Assembly: GCA_027010905.1 (NCBI GenBank)
Contig: JALVBA010000017.1
Span: 1-14,469, forward strand
Direction of reading: 5' to 3'
Length of the DNA: 14,469 nucleotides
From: Marinilabiliaceae bacterium
GTDB lineage: Bacteria > Bacteroidota > Bacteroidia > Bacteroidales > Marinilabiliaceae
The position numbers were made by a program, and so were the translations under genes. Every line of letters begins with the position of its first letter. The first letter of the stretch is position 1. Below the pieces are notes generated by a model, which saw nothing but the letters and a program-made list of their open reading frames with translations, searched no databases and had not been told where the DNA came from. This document shows, piece by piece, positions 1-8,700 of this stretch.

Positions 1-1686
1 TTGTATGCCCCTATGGCACATCGTCTGGGACTCTACAATATTAAGTCGGAAATGGAAGACCTGGTTATGAAATATACAGATAACAAGATGTATAGGTTTA
101 TAGCCAAAAAACTTAACGAGACTAAAAGGGCACGTGAGAAATATATTGATGAATTTATCAAACCAATAAAGAGCGAGCTTGATAAGCATGGTTTGACCTT
201 TGAGATAAAGGGGCGCACAAAAACTATAAACTCCATTCATCATAAGATGAAAAAGCAGGGTGTGAAGTTTGAGCAGGTGTATGACCTTTTTGCCATTCGC
301 ATTATTATCGATAGCGAAAAAAAGAGTGAAAAGTCTGATTGCTGGAATGCCTACTCTGTAGTAACTGACAAGTACCAGCCCAATCCGAGCCGGTTAAGAG
401 ATTGGCTCTCTGTTCCTAAATCAAATGGGTATGAGTCGCTTCACACAACAGTACTAGGTCCCGATAACAAGTGGGTAGAGGTTCAGATTCGTACTAAAAG
501 GATGAATGAGATAGCTGAGAAGGGGCTGGCTGCTCATTGGCGGTACAAAGGGATTAAGGGCGAGGCCGGCATGGATAAGTGGCTATCTAACATCAGGGAG
601 ATACTCGATAATCCTGAGCGTAATGCCGTCGACTTTTTCGATGATTTTAAACTAAACCTTTACGACAAAGAGGTGTTTGTTTTTACACCTAAAGGAGAGT
701 TACGACGATTGCGAAAAGGCTCTACCGTATTGGATTTTGCTTTTGATATACATACCGAGGTGGGGAAGAGGTGTGTAGGAGCAAGGGTTAACCAACGTAA
801 TGTACCTATCAAGTACGTTTTGCAAAATGGCGACCATGTGGAGATAAATACCTCCAAACATCAGGAGCCAACGCAGGACTGGTTGAACATTGTTGTTACC
901 TCCCGGGCAACCACAAAACTAAAACAGGCTTTGAGGGAGCTTAAATATAAAGAGGCTGACACAGGGAGAGAGATATTGGTTAGGAGACTAAAAAACTGGA
1001 AATATGAACTATCCGACTCTCTTATTCACCAGTTTGTTAAGAGGTATAAATCAAAGACAGTACACGACTTCTACCTCGATGTGGCTCTCGAAAAGATTGA
1101 CATGGGTGATATTAAAGAGTTTCTGGTTGAACTGGAGAGAAAGGAGAAGGAGGATGATAAACCGGAGGAGGATGCCCAAAGAAGTGCAGAGAATTTTGTT
1201 CAGAAACCTGATGTTATAGACAGCAATGACGATGTTCTGGTGATTGATAAAAATCTTTCAAGGGTCGATTTTCGTTTGGCAAAATGTTGTAACCCGATAA
1301 TAGGTGATGAGATATTTGGTTTTGTGTCAGCAGCAGGGGGAATAAAGATACACCGTAAAAATTGTCCTAATGCCCTAGATATGAGAACTCGGTTTGGATA
1401 CCGTATTGTTTCGGCACGTTGGTCGGGTGGTGCTGATGCCAATTTTCAGGCAACACTTAAAATCACCGGTGACGATGATATAGGTATTGTTACAAATATC
1501 TCTCAGGTTATCTCTAAAGAGTTGGAGGTGAAGATTAGATCAATATCCATTGATTCAAACGAGGGTATATTTGAGGGTACAGTGACGGTTTTTGTGCATA
1601 ATACCAGAGACCTGGATATGTTGATTAAAAAAGTGAGAGAAGTAAAGGGAGTTTATAATGTTTCAAGAATTGATTTGGTGGTGTGA
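1..1686 (+). CDS. rel: Bifunctional-type RelA/SpoT (p)ppGpp synthetase/hydrolase, 5'-truncated by window edge
   Basis: This enzyme makes (p)ppGpp from ATP and GDP/GTP and, in bifunctional members, hydrolyses it again, driving the stringent response. The visible 561 residues begin in the last helices of the N-terminal HD hydrolase domain (APMAHRLG, residues 3-10), so about 180 residues are missing off the window. The synthetase domain is complete: GRTKTINSIHHKM at 71-83, YDLFAIR with Asp95, PKSNGYESLHTTV at 139-151 and EVQIRT with Glu160. The basic RLRD at 131-134 sits where bifunctional Rel/SpoT enzymes have RxKD and RelA has ExDD, so it predicts a bifunctional enzyme. A TGS domain follows (about 222-285), then a helical region with an acidic linker (380-395). 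A zinc-finger-like segment comes next (Cys429, Cys430, His451, Cys455), and an ACT domain ends the protein (about 484-561). The stop is TGA at 1684-1686. The real start is outside the window; the TTG at base 1 is just an internal codon. Confidence 0.95.
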   Translation: MYAPMAHRLGLYNIKSEMEDLVMKYTDNKMYRFIAKKLNETKRAREKYIDEFIKPIKSELDKHGLTFEIKGRTKTINSIHHKMKKQGVKFEQVYDLFAIRIIIDSEKKSEKSDCWNAYSVVTDKYQPNPSRLRDWLSVPKSNGYESLHTTVLGPDNKWVEVQIRTKRMNEIAEKGLAAHWRYKGIKGEAGMDKWLSNIREILDNPERNAVDFFDDFKLNLYDKEVFVFTPKGELRRLRKGSTVLDFAFDIHTEVGKRCVGARVNQRNVPIKYVLQNGDHVEINTSKHQEPTQDWLNIVVTSRATTKLKQALRELKYKEADTGREILVRRLKNWKYELSDSLIHQFVKRYKSKTVHDFYLDVALEKIDMGDIKEFLVELERKEKEDDKPEEDAQRSAENFVQKPDVIDSNDDVLVIDKNLSRVDFRLAKCCNPIIGDEIFGFVSAAGGIKIHRKNCPNALDMRTRFGYRIVSARWSGGADANFQATLKITGDDDIGIVTNISQVISKELEVKIRSISIDSNEGIFEGTVTVFVHNTRDLDMLIKKVREVKGVYNVSRIDLVV

Positions 1687-1745
1687 TTGTTTGTTTTTCT
1701 CCCGAAAAAAGATTAATTTCATAAGCATAATCAAAACCTTAAGTT

Positions 1746-2861
1746 ATGGAGAAGAAAATAATAACTTTCGTTGTATTATCTTATGAAAAAGCTCAGATAT
1801 TGAAGCTTTTACTTGAAAAAGAGGATGTAGAGTGTTTTTTCGAACATCAGAACCTTATTCAGGGGGCTGTGTCATTAGGAGTGAGTGTTAAGATATTTGA
1901 GGATGACTTTACAAAAGCCTTGCCTGTACTGGAGAGTCTCCTGCCTGAAAAGATAGAGGAGAAGGATGAGGTAAAAGTAAAAGACAGTATTAACCGAATA
2001 CTCCTTCCTGTCGATTTCTCTGACTATTCACGTAAAGCAGCTGATTTTGCCATTGATATGGCTCAGAGTGTAGATGCTGAAATTACCGTTTTCCATACTT
2101 TTTATGACCCAATGATTAACTCCTTGCCGTTCCCAGATACCTTTATGTACAATATGGATACCGAGGATATGATAGTTGAGATTCAAGAGAAGGCAGAGAG
2201 GGGTATGGAGGAGTTCAAAAAGTATGTTGAACAGAAGAACAGTGAGGGGGGAGATAAGAAGGTAAAAGTTAACTTTAAGCTGACTAAGGGTATTGCCGAA
2301 GAGGAGATAAGCAATTTTAGTAAAAAGTATGAACCGTGGCTTATTGTTATGGGTACTCGGGGAAAGGACAGGAAATCAATTGACTTGATTGGCAGTGTTA
2401 CGGCTGAGGTTATTGATATGTCGAAAGTTCCTGTATTGGTTATTCCTGAGGACTTCAATTATACCGGTCTGGAAAATATACGTAAAATTCTGTACACTAC
2501 CAGCTTCGATGAGGCTGACTTTAGATCTCTTGATATTTTAGAGAAGTTTCTACGACCCCTGGATGTTAAGATTGTGTGTGTACATGTAGAATCGAAAAAA
2601 CACTCCCGCTGGGATGAGGTTAAGATGGATGGATTGAATGAGTATATGAAAAAGAGTTTCAAACATACTGATGTGGAGTGTGATTTAATTGATAGTGACG
2701 ACTTTTTAGAGGGTATAGAGCAGTATGTAAAAGAGCATAATATCGATTTCATATCGTTAACATCTAAACGAAGAAGCTTTGTCTCCAGAATGTTTAATCC
2801 GAGTATAACCAGGAAAATGATATTCCATTCTACAACGCCGATGTTGGTTTTTCATGCTTAA
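1746..2861 (+). CDS. DUF2007-like plus tandem universal stress protein (UspA) domains
   Basis: This is a predicted soluble cytoplasmic stress protein of 371 residues with three parts. Residues 1-66 resemble the DUF2007 'putative signal transducing protein' fold (ILKLLLEKEDVECFFEH, then GVSVKIFEDDFTKAL). The first Usp domain spans about 82-235: it opens with NRILLPVDFSDYSRKA and ends with GTRG, nine residues, then GS (203-217). That matches the G-2x-G-9x-G-S/T ATP-binding signature of nucleotide-binding Usp proteins. The second Usp domain (about 244-371) opens with NIRKILYTTSFDEADF, but at the equivalent site reads LTSKRRSFVSRMFNPSIT, without the glycines, so it probably does not bind ATP. The start is ATG 1746, 59 bp after rel. 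There is no Shine-Dalgarno sequence, as is usual in this phylum. Its position after rel on the same strand may allow co-transcription, but nothing in the sequence proves it. The Usp assignment is firm; the DUF2007 call is by pattern only. Confidence 0.88.
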   Translation: MEKKIITFVVLSYEKAQILKLLLEKEDVECFFEHQNLIQGAVSLGVSVKIFEDDFTKALPVLESLLPEKIEEKDEVKVKDSINRILLPVDFSDYSRKAADFAIDMAQSVDAEITVFHTFYDPMINSLPFPDTFMYNMDTEDMIVEIQEKAERGMEEFKKYVEQKNSEGGDKKVKVNFKLTKGIAEEEISNFSKKYEPWLIVMGTRGKDRKSIDLIGSVTAEVIDMSKVPVLVIPEDFNYTGLENIRKILYTTSFDEADFRSLDILEKFLRPLDVKIVCVHVESKKHSRWDEVKMDGLNEYMKKSFKHTDVECDLIDSDDFLEGIEQYVKEHNIDFISLTSKRRSFVSRMFNPSITRKMIFHSTTPMLVFHA

Positions 2862-2892
2862 TTGTTATTTTTAGAGTATGAATAACTGATTT

Positions 2893-3783
2893 ATGAGGCT
2901 GTTTATTACGCTTAATATAATACTTTTATCTCTCCTGTCCGGCATTTATTGTTACGGACAGGATTTCTATTTTGTTAATGGTAAGGTGTTTGCAGATGAT
3001 GACTTAAATGAAAATGTTACTATTACCTTGACAGGCAGCTCTACAACCATTAACCTGCCGGTTACCTCCAGCTGCTCTTTCTCGGCCAAGTTAAAATGGA
3101 ATAGGAGATACCATTTCAAATTTATGAAATCAGGATATGTTACAAAAATTATTGAGTTCTCCACCTTTATTCCCGAAGGTCATACGCATCGAATTGAGCC
3201 ATACTCATTGAATGTAAAGCTGTTTCATGTGTTTAATGGTGTTGATAAGGTGTTTTTTAAGAAACCTGTAGCTAAAGTCTATTTTGATAAAACTATTAAT
3301 GATTTCACCGATGACCGCGAATATGCTCTACAAGTTGTTTATGCTATTAACCGAATGAAGAAACATGCATCTACTAAAGCCCCTAAGCAAAAATATAGTG
3401 CTTCAATAAAAACAGAAAGAACAAAATCCGATAAGTCGGCTGTTAAAAAAAGTAGCACTATAAATAGTAGTGTTAAAGATGATTCACAAAAGCAACTTGA
3501 AGTAGATGTTCAACAAAAGAGATATAATAAATGTATGTTACCGCCACTAAAAAAAGTATACGCAAATGAGAAAACTGTTGAGGAGTTTGACTTCGCTGAT
3601 AAACACATAACAAGAGTAATAATTAGGGAGCGCAACAAGTATTGCATCTTTCTCAGAGTTAAGCACAGCTGGGGTGGTATCTACTACTTTATTGATGAAT
3701 CGCCTTTGGGGGTTTTTTCTGTTACTGAGAGTCTGTTTGAACGAAAAACAGGTATCTTTGACTCGAAACATACGAGCAAGTAG
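2893..3783 (+). CDS. Secreted protein of unknown function with carboxypeptidase-regulatory-like N-terminus
   Basis: I do not recognise a function. The 296-residue product starts with a clear Sec signal peptide (MRLFITLNIILLSLLSGIYC), and cleavage is plausible after YCYGQ around residue 23. The Cys at 20 is not in a convincing lipobox. Residues 27-105 resemble the small beta-sandwich (CarboxypepD_reg-like) common at the N-terminus of Bacteroidetes envelope proteins: NGKVF, then a KSGYVTKII strand at 79-87. A segment reading KKPVAKVYFDKTINDF (123-138) continues that family pattern. Residues 155-207 form a Lys/Ser/Thr-rich, probably disordered linker. The C-terminal part (208-296) contains VKHSWGGIYYFIDESPLG at 256-273, reminiscent of a short conserved tail in related envelope proteins. 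It is likely periplasmic or cell-surface. The gene is 31 bp after the usp gene on the same strand, so one transcript is possible. Confidence 0.75.
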   Translation: MRLFITLNIILLSLLSGIYCYGQDFYFVNGKVFADDDLNENVTITLTGSSTTINLPVTSSCSFSAKLKWNRRYHFKFMKSGYVTKIIEFSTFIPEGHTHRIEPYSLNVKLFHVFNGVDKVFFKKPVAKVYFDKTINDFTDDREYALQVVYAINRMKKHASTKAPKQKYSASIKTERTKSDKSAVKKSSTINSSVKDDSQKQLEVDVQQKRYNKCMLPPLKKVYANEKTVEEFDFADKHITRVIIRERNKYCIFLRVKHSWGGIYYFIDESPLGVFSVTESLFERKTGIFDSKHTSK

Positions 3784-3786
3784 TTA

Positions 3787-3812
3787 GTGGGTTTCGGGTT
3801 CAGCGTTTTTGG
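3787..3812. repeat. Short G/T-rich ~7-nt degenerate repeat
   Basis: Just after the stop of the secreted protein gene the sequence reads as degenerate heptamers of the GGGTTTC, GGGTTCA type, running into GCGTTTTTGG. A closely related and clearer array lies at 9943-9970, downstream of lgt. Both lie just 3' of a gene and read in the same orientation relative to it. No function is known to me. Confidence 0.35.
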
Positions 3813-3824
3813 TTATTACCGATT

Positions 3825-4028
3825 ACTAAACACAGAATAACACAGAAGGCTGAAGTAAATGGTGTGTTTTGTATAGTGCCTGACTATCTGATTGAGCCGC
3901 TGTAGAAGAAGTTTTTCTTCTATGTGTGGGATGAGAGCAGGAGTGAAGCACGTTGGATGACCTCTTTTGATACTACTCTGGAGGACGTGCAAGGATTTGT
4001 AAAAGCATTAAAGAATTTGTTGAAGTAA
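3825..4028 (+). pseudogene. Relic of an L-threonine aldolase gene (C-terminal ~65 codons, internal stop)
   Basis: Translated in this frame, the stretch reads ITQKAEVNGVFCIVP, then DYLIEPL, a TAG stop at 3903-3905, and KKFFFYVWDESRSEARWMTS followed by FDTTLEDVQGFVKALKNLLK and a natural TAA. I recognise the pattern of the C-terminal domain of low-specificity L-threonine aldolases. These are PLP enzymes of about 340 residues that split threonine into glycine and acetaldehyde, with xNGVFAIVP, FYxWDE and RWMTSFDTT-type motifs in Bacteroidetes. Only the last fifth remains. The PLP-binding and catalytic lysine region is absent, and the in-frame TAG replaces what is probably a CAG/AAG codon. The frame upstream quickly becomes unrelated. 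It fills most of the 304-bp gap between the secreted protein and the rhomboid gene. The family call rests on memory of the motif pattern. Confidence 0.72.
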
Positions 4029-4087
4029 GGTGGTAATGTGATAATTTATAAGAGGTAAATAAAGTTATCCATATTAATATTTCTATT

Positions 4088-4756
4088 TTGAGTAGTAATT
4101 CTGATATAGAAGATGAGAGAGTAATCTCTGCAAAGAAGAGATTCATCTTTAGTATGCTTATACCTCTGCTCTTCCTTTTTATAGCTTATTCCATAAAACT
4201 AATTGAAACACTCGAGGGTATAAGTTTTGTTACTCTGGGTATCAAACCTCTTTCGGTTGAAGGTATGCCGGGGATTATCTTTTCACCTCTTATTCATGGC
4301 GACTGGAACCACCTGTTTGCTAATACTGTTCCGGTATTCGTATTGGGTACCGCTCTCTTCTATTTTTATAAGGAGATAAGTTTTAAGATTTTTGTTTTTA
4401 TATATCTCTTTACCGGTGCCTGGGTGTGGATTGGGGCACGCACAGGTTCATGGCATATAGGTGCTAGTGGTGTGATATATGGCTTAGGCTCTTTTCTTTT
4501 CTTTAGTGGCTTGTTACGAAATTACATTCCTCTTATAGCCATATCGCTTGTCGTTGTATTTCTGTACGGTGGACTGTTTTGGGGTGTAATACCTGTAACA
4601 TGGGATTTGCCATACTCATGGGAGGCACACCTTTTTGGAGGTATCTCCGGGTTGGTGTTGGCATTTATCTACCGTAAAGAGGGGCCTCTCAAACCGGTGA
4701 ATGTTTGGCACGATGAGGATGAGTTAGATGATGACAACCCATTTTGGGATGAATAG
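4088..4756 (+). CDS. Rhomboid family intramembrane serine protease
   Basis: This is a predicted six-helix inner-membrane protease that cuts transmembrane substrates. The active-site features are intact: HLFAN at 75-79 (the HxxxN of loop 1/TM2), GASG at 125-128 with nucleophile Ser127, and His181 in SWEAHLFGGISG as the catalytic dyad partner. Hydrophobic segments lie at about 18-36, 80-95, 100-118, 124-142, 147-165 and 178-195. The protein ends in a strongly acidic cytoplasmic-looking tail (HDEDELDDDNPFWDE, 208-222). The longest frame opens with TTG at 4088. No ATG or GTG exists between the upstream in-frame stop at 4049-4051 and that codon. The first in-frame ATG is at 4154 (residue 23), which would clip the start of the first membrane helix, so TTG is preferred but not certain. 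No partner gene is suggested by the neighbourhood. Confidence 0.88.
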   Translation: MSSNSDIEDERVISAKKRFIFSMLIPLLFLFIAYSIKLIETLEGISFVTLGIKPLSVEGMPGIIFSPLIHGDWNHLFANTVPVFVLGTALFYFYKEISFKIFVFIYLFTGAWVWIGARTGSWHIGASGVIYGLGSFLFFSGLLRNYIPLIAISLVVVFLYGGLFWGVIPVTWDLPYSWEAHLFGGISGLVLAFIYRKEGPLKPVNVWHDEDELDDDNPFWDE

Positions 4757-4770
4757 TGAAGGCTTCACTA
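4754..4770. repeat. 17-bp odd palindrome overlapping the rhomboid stop codon
   Basis: TAGTGAAG, a central G, and CTTCACTA form a perfect 8+1+8 inverted repeat. The first three bases are the TAG stop of the rhomboid gene. In RNA it would fold as a 6-bp stem with a 5-nt loop. No T run follows, so it is not a standard intrinsic terminator. It could protect the transcript 3' end or bind a dimeric protein. Confidence 0.6.
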
Positions 4771-5063
4771 CCGGTTCATCCGTTACGCTGCTAAATTCGT
4801 TTTGTTGTCCCCCATGCGGTAACGCTTCGTTGACCCCGCCCCGGCGGTGACGAACGAAGGTTTATCCGATCTAAAACTTCGAATACAAGTATTTATTTTT
4901 ACAAACTAACGATCGTCCATAGGTCATTTGAACGTTGGAGATTAACAAACTATTCTCGGTATCACGTACGAAATTTTATAAACATATTTCGCTACTGTTT
5001 AGTATTTTTTTGGCATCTTTACATCCGAATTGATAAATCAGCATTTCACATAACGCAAAATAT
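4771..5063. other. ~300-bp non-coding region before the lipoprotein gene
   Basis: Apart from the two inverted repeats described separately, this stretch has no reading frame I can support on either strand. From about 4870 it becomes AT-rich with several T runs. A TTTG at 5009-5012 could be the -33 element of a Bacteroidetes promoter, but no good TAnnTTTG -7 element follows at the right distance, so I do not call a promoter. Confidence 0.4.
4781..4859. repeat. Two adjoining inverted repeats in a GC-rich island
   Basis: The first repeat pairs CGTTACGC (4781-4788) with GCGGTAACG (4816-4824), giving eight pairs with one bulged G. The second begins at the next base and pairs CTTCGTT (4825-4831) with AACGAAG (4853-4859), enclosing a GC-rich core around CCGCCCCGGCGG. 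This core is much more GC-rich than the surrounding DNA. No T run follows. It may be a structured 3' UTR, a transcription end, or the remains of an element; the sequence alone does not decide. Confidence 0.5.
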
Positions 5064-5696
5064 ATGTTTTTAGAGTTGAAATCCGGGTATTATCTAAAGT
5101 GGATAGGGGTTTCTTTGGTGCTTACAGCTTCTTGTATTTCGGAGTCCGGAAAGAAGAGTGGTACTGTTAGCAATGAATCCGGTGTACCAGCCGAAAAGCT
5201 TATCACTACTGAACTACGTAGTGCTGACTCCTTGGCTGTTACAAATCCTGATAAGAGTAATCCTGAAATGGTGTTTTTTCCCGGTGGAACAATTAAAATT
5301 TGTTCTGTTAAAGGAAGAGATATTGAGCAGCCTGTTTTCACGGCAACTGTTCAGCTATTTTGGATAGATAAAAACCTTGTAACTGCAAAAAAGTTCCGTA
5401 AGTTTGTAAAAGAGACAGGTTATAAAACAGGTGCTGATAAGTTCGGCAACAGTCTGGTGTTTGATGGCAAATATCTTGCAAATGTATGGCAATGGACTGA
5501 AACAAAGCTTATGCCGTATCCCGGTTCTTCATTTCAAAACAGAGCCGGTCCCGATGAAAACTCAAGAGTACTCAGGGGTGGTTCATTCATGTTTGATGAG
5601 TTTGGCTCTTTAAGTAACTCCGTGTGGTTTCCTAGTAGTAACACTATCGAAACATATCTCTTTAATATGGTTTCAGATGTGTTAAATAGAACTTAG
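5064..5696 (+). pseudogene. Decayed FGE/sulfatase-modifying-factor-family lipoprotein gene (internal deletion plus terminal frameshift)
   Basis: The 210-residue frame starts with a lipoprotein signal (MFLELKSGYYLKWIGVSLVL, lipobox TASC, Cys24). It continues with the opening of an FGE-sulfatase domain: EMVFFPGGTIKI at 68-79, FWIDKNLVTAKKFRKFVKETGY at 99-120, and GNSLVFDGK at 128-136. It then jumps straight to LANVWQWTE (138-146), the GNVWEWT motif that normally lies roughly 100 residues later, so the central domain (WxxAxxYAxWxGxRLPTEAEW region) is missing. RVLRGGSF follows at 168-175. The two catalytic cysteines of true formylglycine-generating enzymes would follow RGGS; here these positions are Phe and Ser. 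The last codons read FNMVSDVLNRT. In the next frame, bases 5672-5689 read FRCVK plus TAG, and adding one G after ATGG restores NMGFRCVK, the standard family ending. The signature motifs make the family firm; inactivity is inference. Confidence 0.8.
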
Positions 5697-5712
5697 TAAA
5701 CAGTTAGCAGTA

Positions 5713-5758
5713 AACCATATAACCATTTAACCATATAACACTTTAACAATAAAATATA
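5713..5758 (+). repeat. 8-nt tandem repeat array in the secA leader
   Basis: The array starts at 5713 with AACCATAT, AACCATTT and AACCATAT, then the diverged AACACTTT and AACAATAA, and runs to the secA ATG at 5759. The period is 8 nt. The same unit recurs before lgt and before the cysteate synthase gene. The leader has no Shine-Dalgarno sequence and would be largely unstructured RNA. Confidence 0.8.
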
Positions 5759-8700
5759 ATGGCATTTGTAGATAAATTTTTAACCAAGCTTTTTGGTAAT
5801 AAATATGATAAAGATATTAAGGAGATTTCTCCTTATGTGGAAAAAATAAAAGAGGTCTATCCTGAAATAGAGAAGTTAGATAATGACGGTTTAAGAGCAA
5901 AGACAGATGAGCTTAGACAGCGCTTAAGTGATGCTATAAAACCTCTCAACGACAAGGTGGACAATCTTAAGCAGAGAATTGAGACTGAAGATATTCCTAT
6001 CGGAGAGCGTGATAAAATCTATAAAGATATCGACAAGACAGAGAAGGATGTCTTTGAGGTTCTTGAAAAGGAGATGCTTAACATTCTGCCCGAGGCATTT
6101 GCAATAGTCAAAGCAACCGCGAAACTTTTTAAGGAGAATGAGACAATTGAAGTTACTGCTAATCAGTTTGACCGTGACCTCTCTACAATAAAAGATTTTG
6201 TTGAGATTGACGGGGATAAGGCAATTTACCAAAACAGCTGGCTTGCGGGTGGCAACACTATTACATGGGATATGATTCACTACGACGTGCAGCTTATCGG
6301 TGGTGTTGCTTTGCATCAGGGGAAAATTTCGGAGATGGCTACGGGTGAAGGAAAAACTCTTGTGGCTACGCTTCCGGTATTCCTGAACGCTCTTACCGGT
6401 AAAGGGGTACACCTTGTTACCGTAAACGACTATCTTGCTAAGAGGGATGCCGAGTGGATGGGGCCTATCTTTATGTTTCACGGTATTTCGGTTGATTGTA
6501 TCGATAAGCATCAGCCCAACTCACAACAACGCCGTGAAGCCTATAAGGCAGATGTCACCTACGGTACAAATAATGAGTTTGGTTTTGACTACCTCCGTGA
6601 TAATATGGCAACATCGCCTGAAGACCTGGTGCAGCGTCCACATAACTATGCTATTGTGGATGAGGTTGATTCGGTATTGATTGATGATGCCCGAACACCT
6701 CTGATTATTTCCGGTCCTGTGCCAAAGGGTGACGATCAGCTGTTTCTTGAGCTGAGAGGTAAAGTGACCAAGCTTGTAGAGATGCAAAAGCAGATGTTAG
6801 TAAAAGTGCTGGCAGAATCAAAGCCGAAGATGAAGTCGGAGGTTTCTAAGGTGAGGGAAGAGGGTTCGCTCTTTCTCTACAGGGTTTACAAAGGGTTACC
6901 TAAAAACAAAGCATTAATTAAGTTTTTAAATGAGGAGGGTATTAAATCCCGTATGATGAAGACTGAGAACTTCTACATGCAGGAGAACAGCAAAAATATG
7001 CATGTTGTTACCGATCCTCTCTATTTTGTTATCGATGAGAAAAATAATACCATTGAACTTACCGATAAGGGAATTGACCTGATTACAGATTCTACAGAGG
7101 ATAAAGAGTTTTTCGTTCTGCCCGATGTTGGTTCTGAAATAGCAGCCCTGGAGAAGTCTGAGATTCCTGAAGAGGAGAAACTCTCTAAAAAAGATGAGTT
7201 ACTTCAAAGCTACTCCATAAAATCAGAGCGTGTACACACCATCAATCAGCTGCTTAAGGCCTACACTTTGTTTGAAAAGGATGTGGAGTATGTGGTGATG
7301 GATAACAAAGTGAAGATTGTTGATGAGCAGACAGGTCGTATGATGGAGGGGCGTCGCTACTCCGACGGACTGCATCAGGCTATTGAGGCTAAAGAGAATG
7401 TGAAGGTGGAGGCTGCTACTCAAACTTATGCAACTATCACACTTCAGAACTACTTCAGAATGTACCACAAACTTTCGGGGATGACCGGTACTGCCGAAAC
7501 GGAAGCAGGTGAGTTGTGGGATATCTATGAGCTTGATGTTGTAGTGATTCCAACTAACAGACCAATTGTACGTATCGACTCTGAAGATCTTGTATACAAA
7601 ACAAAGAGAGAGAAATACAATGCGGTAATTGAAGAAATTGTTAAACTTGTTAATAATGGTAGACCGGTACTTGTTGGTACAACCAGTGTAGAGATATCAG
7701 AGTTGCTTAGTAGGACGTTGAAAATCAGAGGTATTAAGCATAACGTGCTGAATGCTAAGTTGCACCAACGTGAAGCTGATATTGTAGCCGAAGCCGGTCA
7801 TGCAGGAGTAGTAACTATTGCAACTAACATGGCAGGTAGAGGTACCGATATTAAACTTACTGACGAAGTGAAAGCCAGTGGTGGTCTTGCTATCGTAGGT
7901 ACTGAGCGCCATGAGTCACGTCGTGTCGACCGCCAGTTACGTGGTCGTGCCGGTCGTCAGGGTGACCCGGGTTCATCCCAGTTCTTTGTCTCTTTGGATG
8001 ATGATTTGATGCGTCTGTTTGGTTCCGACAGGATTGTTAAATATATGGATCGCCTTGGTCTTGAAGAGGGAGAGGTTATTCAGCACTCAATGATTACAAA
8101 ATCTATTGAGAGAGCACAAAAGAAAGTTGAGGAAAATAATTTCGGTATTCGTAAACGACTGCTGGAGTATGATGATGTGATGAACTCTCAGCGTGAGGTT
8201 ATCTATACCAAGCGTAAACATGCTCTGTTTGGAGAGCGTATTCAGCTTGATATTTCAAATATGATGCAGGATACTTGTGATGCAATTATTGATGAGCATC
8301 ACGAAATTGGTGATTTTGAAGGTTTCAAAATGGATCTGCTTAGGGTATTCTCAACAGAATCACCGTTTGAACAGCACGAATTCACAAAAGGTAACCATAC
8401 TGAATTATCTGATAAGTTGTTCGAGGAGGTTTGGACTACCTACAATCGCAAAGTTGAAGCCATTGGTAAACAGGCCTATCCGGTAATTAAGGATGTTTAC
8501 GAAACAAAATCGGAGCAGTACACAAATATTGTTGTTCCAATAAGTGATGGACAACGGGTTTTCCAGATTACAACTAACCTTAAGAAAGCATACGAAACAA
8601 AGGGCGAAGAGATGATGCGTGCTTTTGAAAAGTCGATTATGCTTATCACAATCGATGAAGCCTGGAAAGAGCATCTTCGTGAACTTGATGAACTAAAAAC

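Noticed and set aside
4088..4153. Possibility that the rhomboid starts at ATG 4154 rather than TTG 4088
   Set aside because: ATG 4154 would remove the first residues of the first membrane helix (KKRFIFSMLIPLL). The TTG frame gives a charged, soluble N-terminus before that helix, so TTG is preferred; this cannot be proven from sequence.
5009..5040. Bacteroidetes-type promoter (TTTG at -33 with TAnnTTTG at -7) before the lipoprotein gene
   Set aside because: A TTTG is present, but no acceptable -7 element follows at 19-21 nt.
5064..5696. Functional formylglycine-generating enzyme
   Set aside because: The middle of the domain is missing, both catalytic cysteine positions after RGGS are non-cysteine, and the end is frameshifted. 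No sulfatase gene is nearby.
5700..5758. CRISPR-like repeat array
   Set aside because: The units are 8 nt, directly tandem and without spacers, so this is a microsatellite-like array and not CRISPR.
5924..6511. 195-codon minus-strand frame within secA
   Set aside because: It is antisense to the conserved NBD1 of SecA, and its translation shows no recognisable domain; it reflects codon bias of the real gene.
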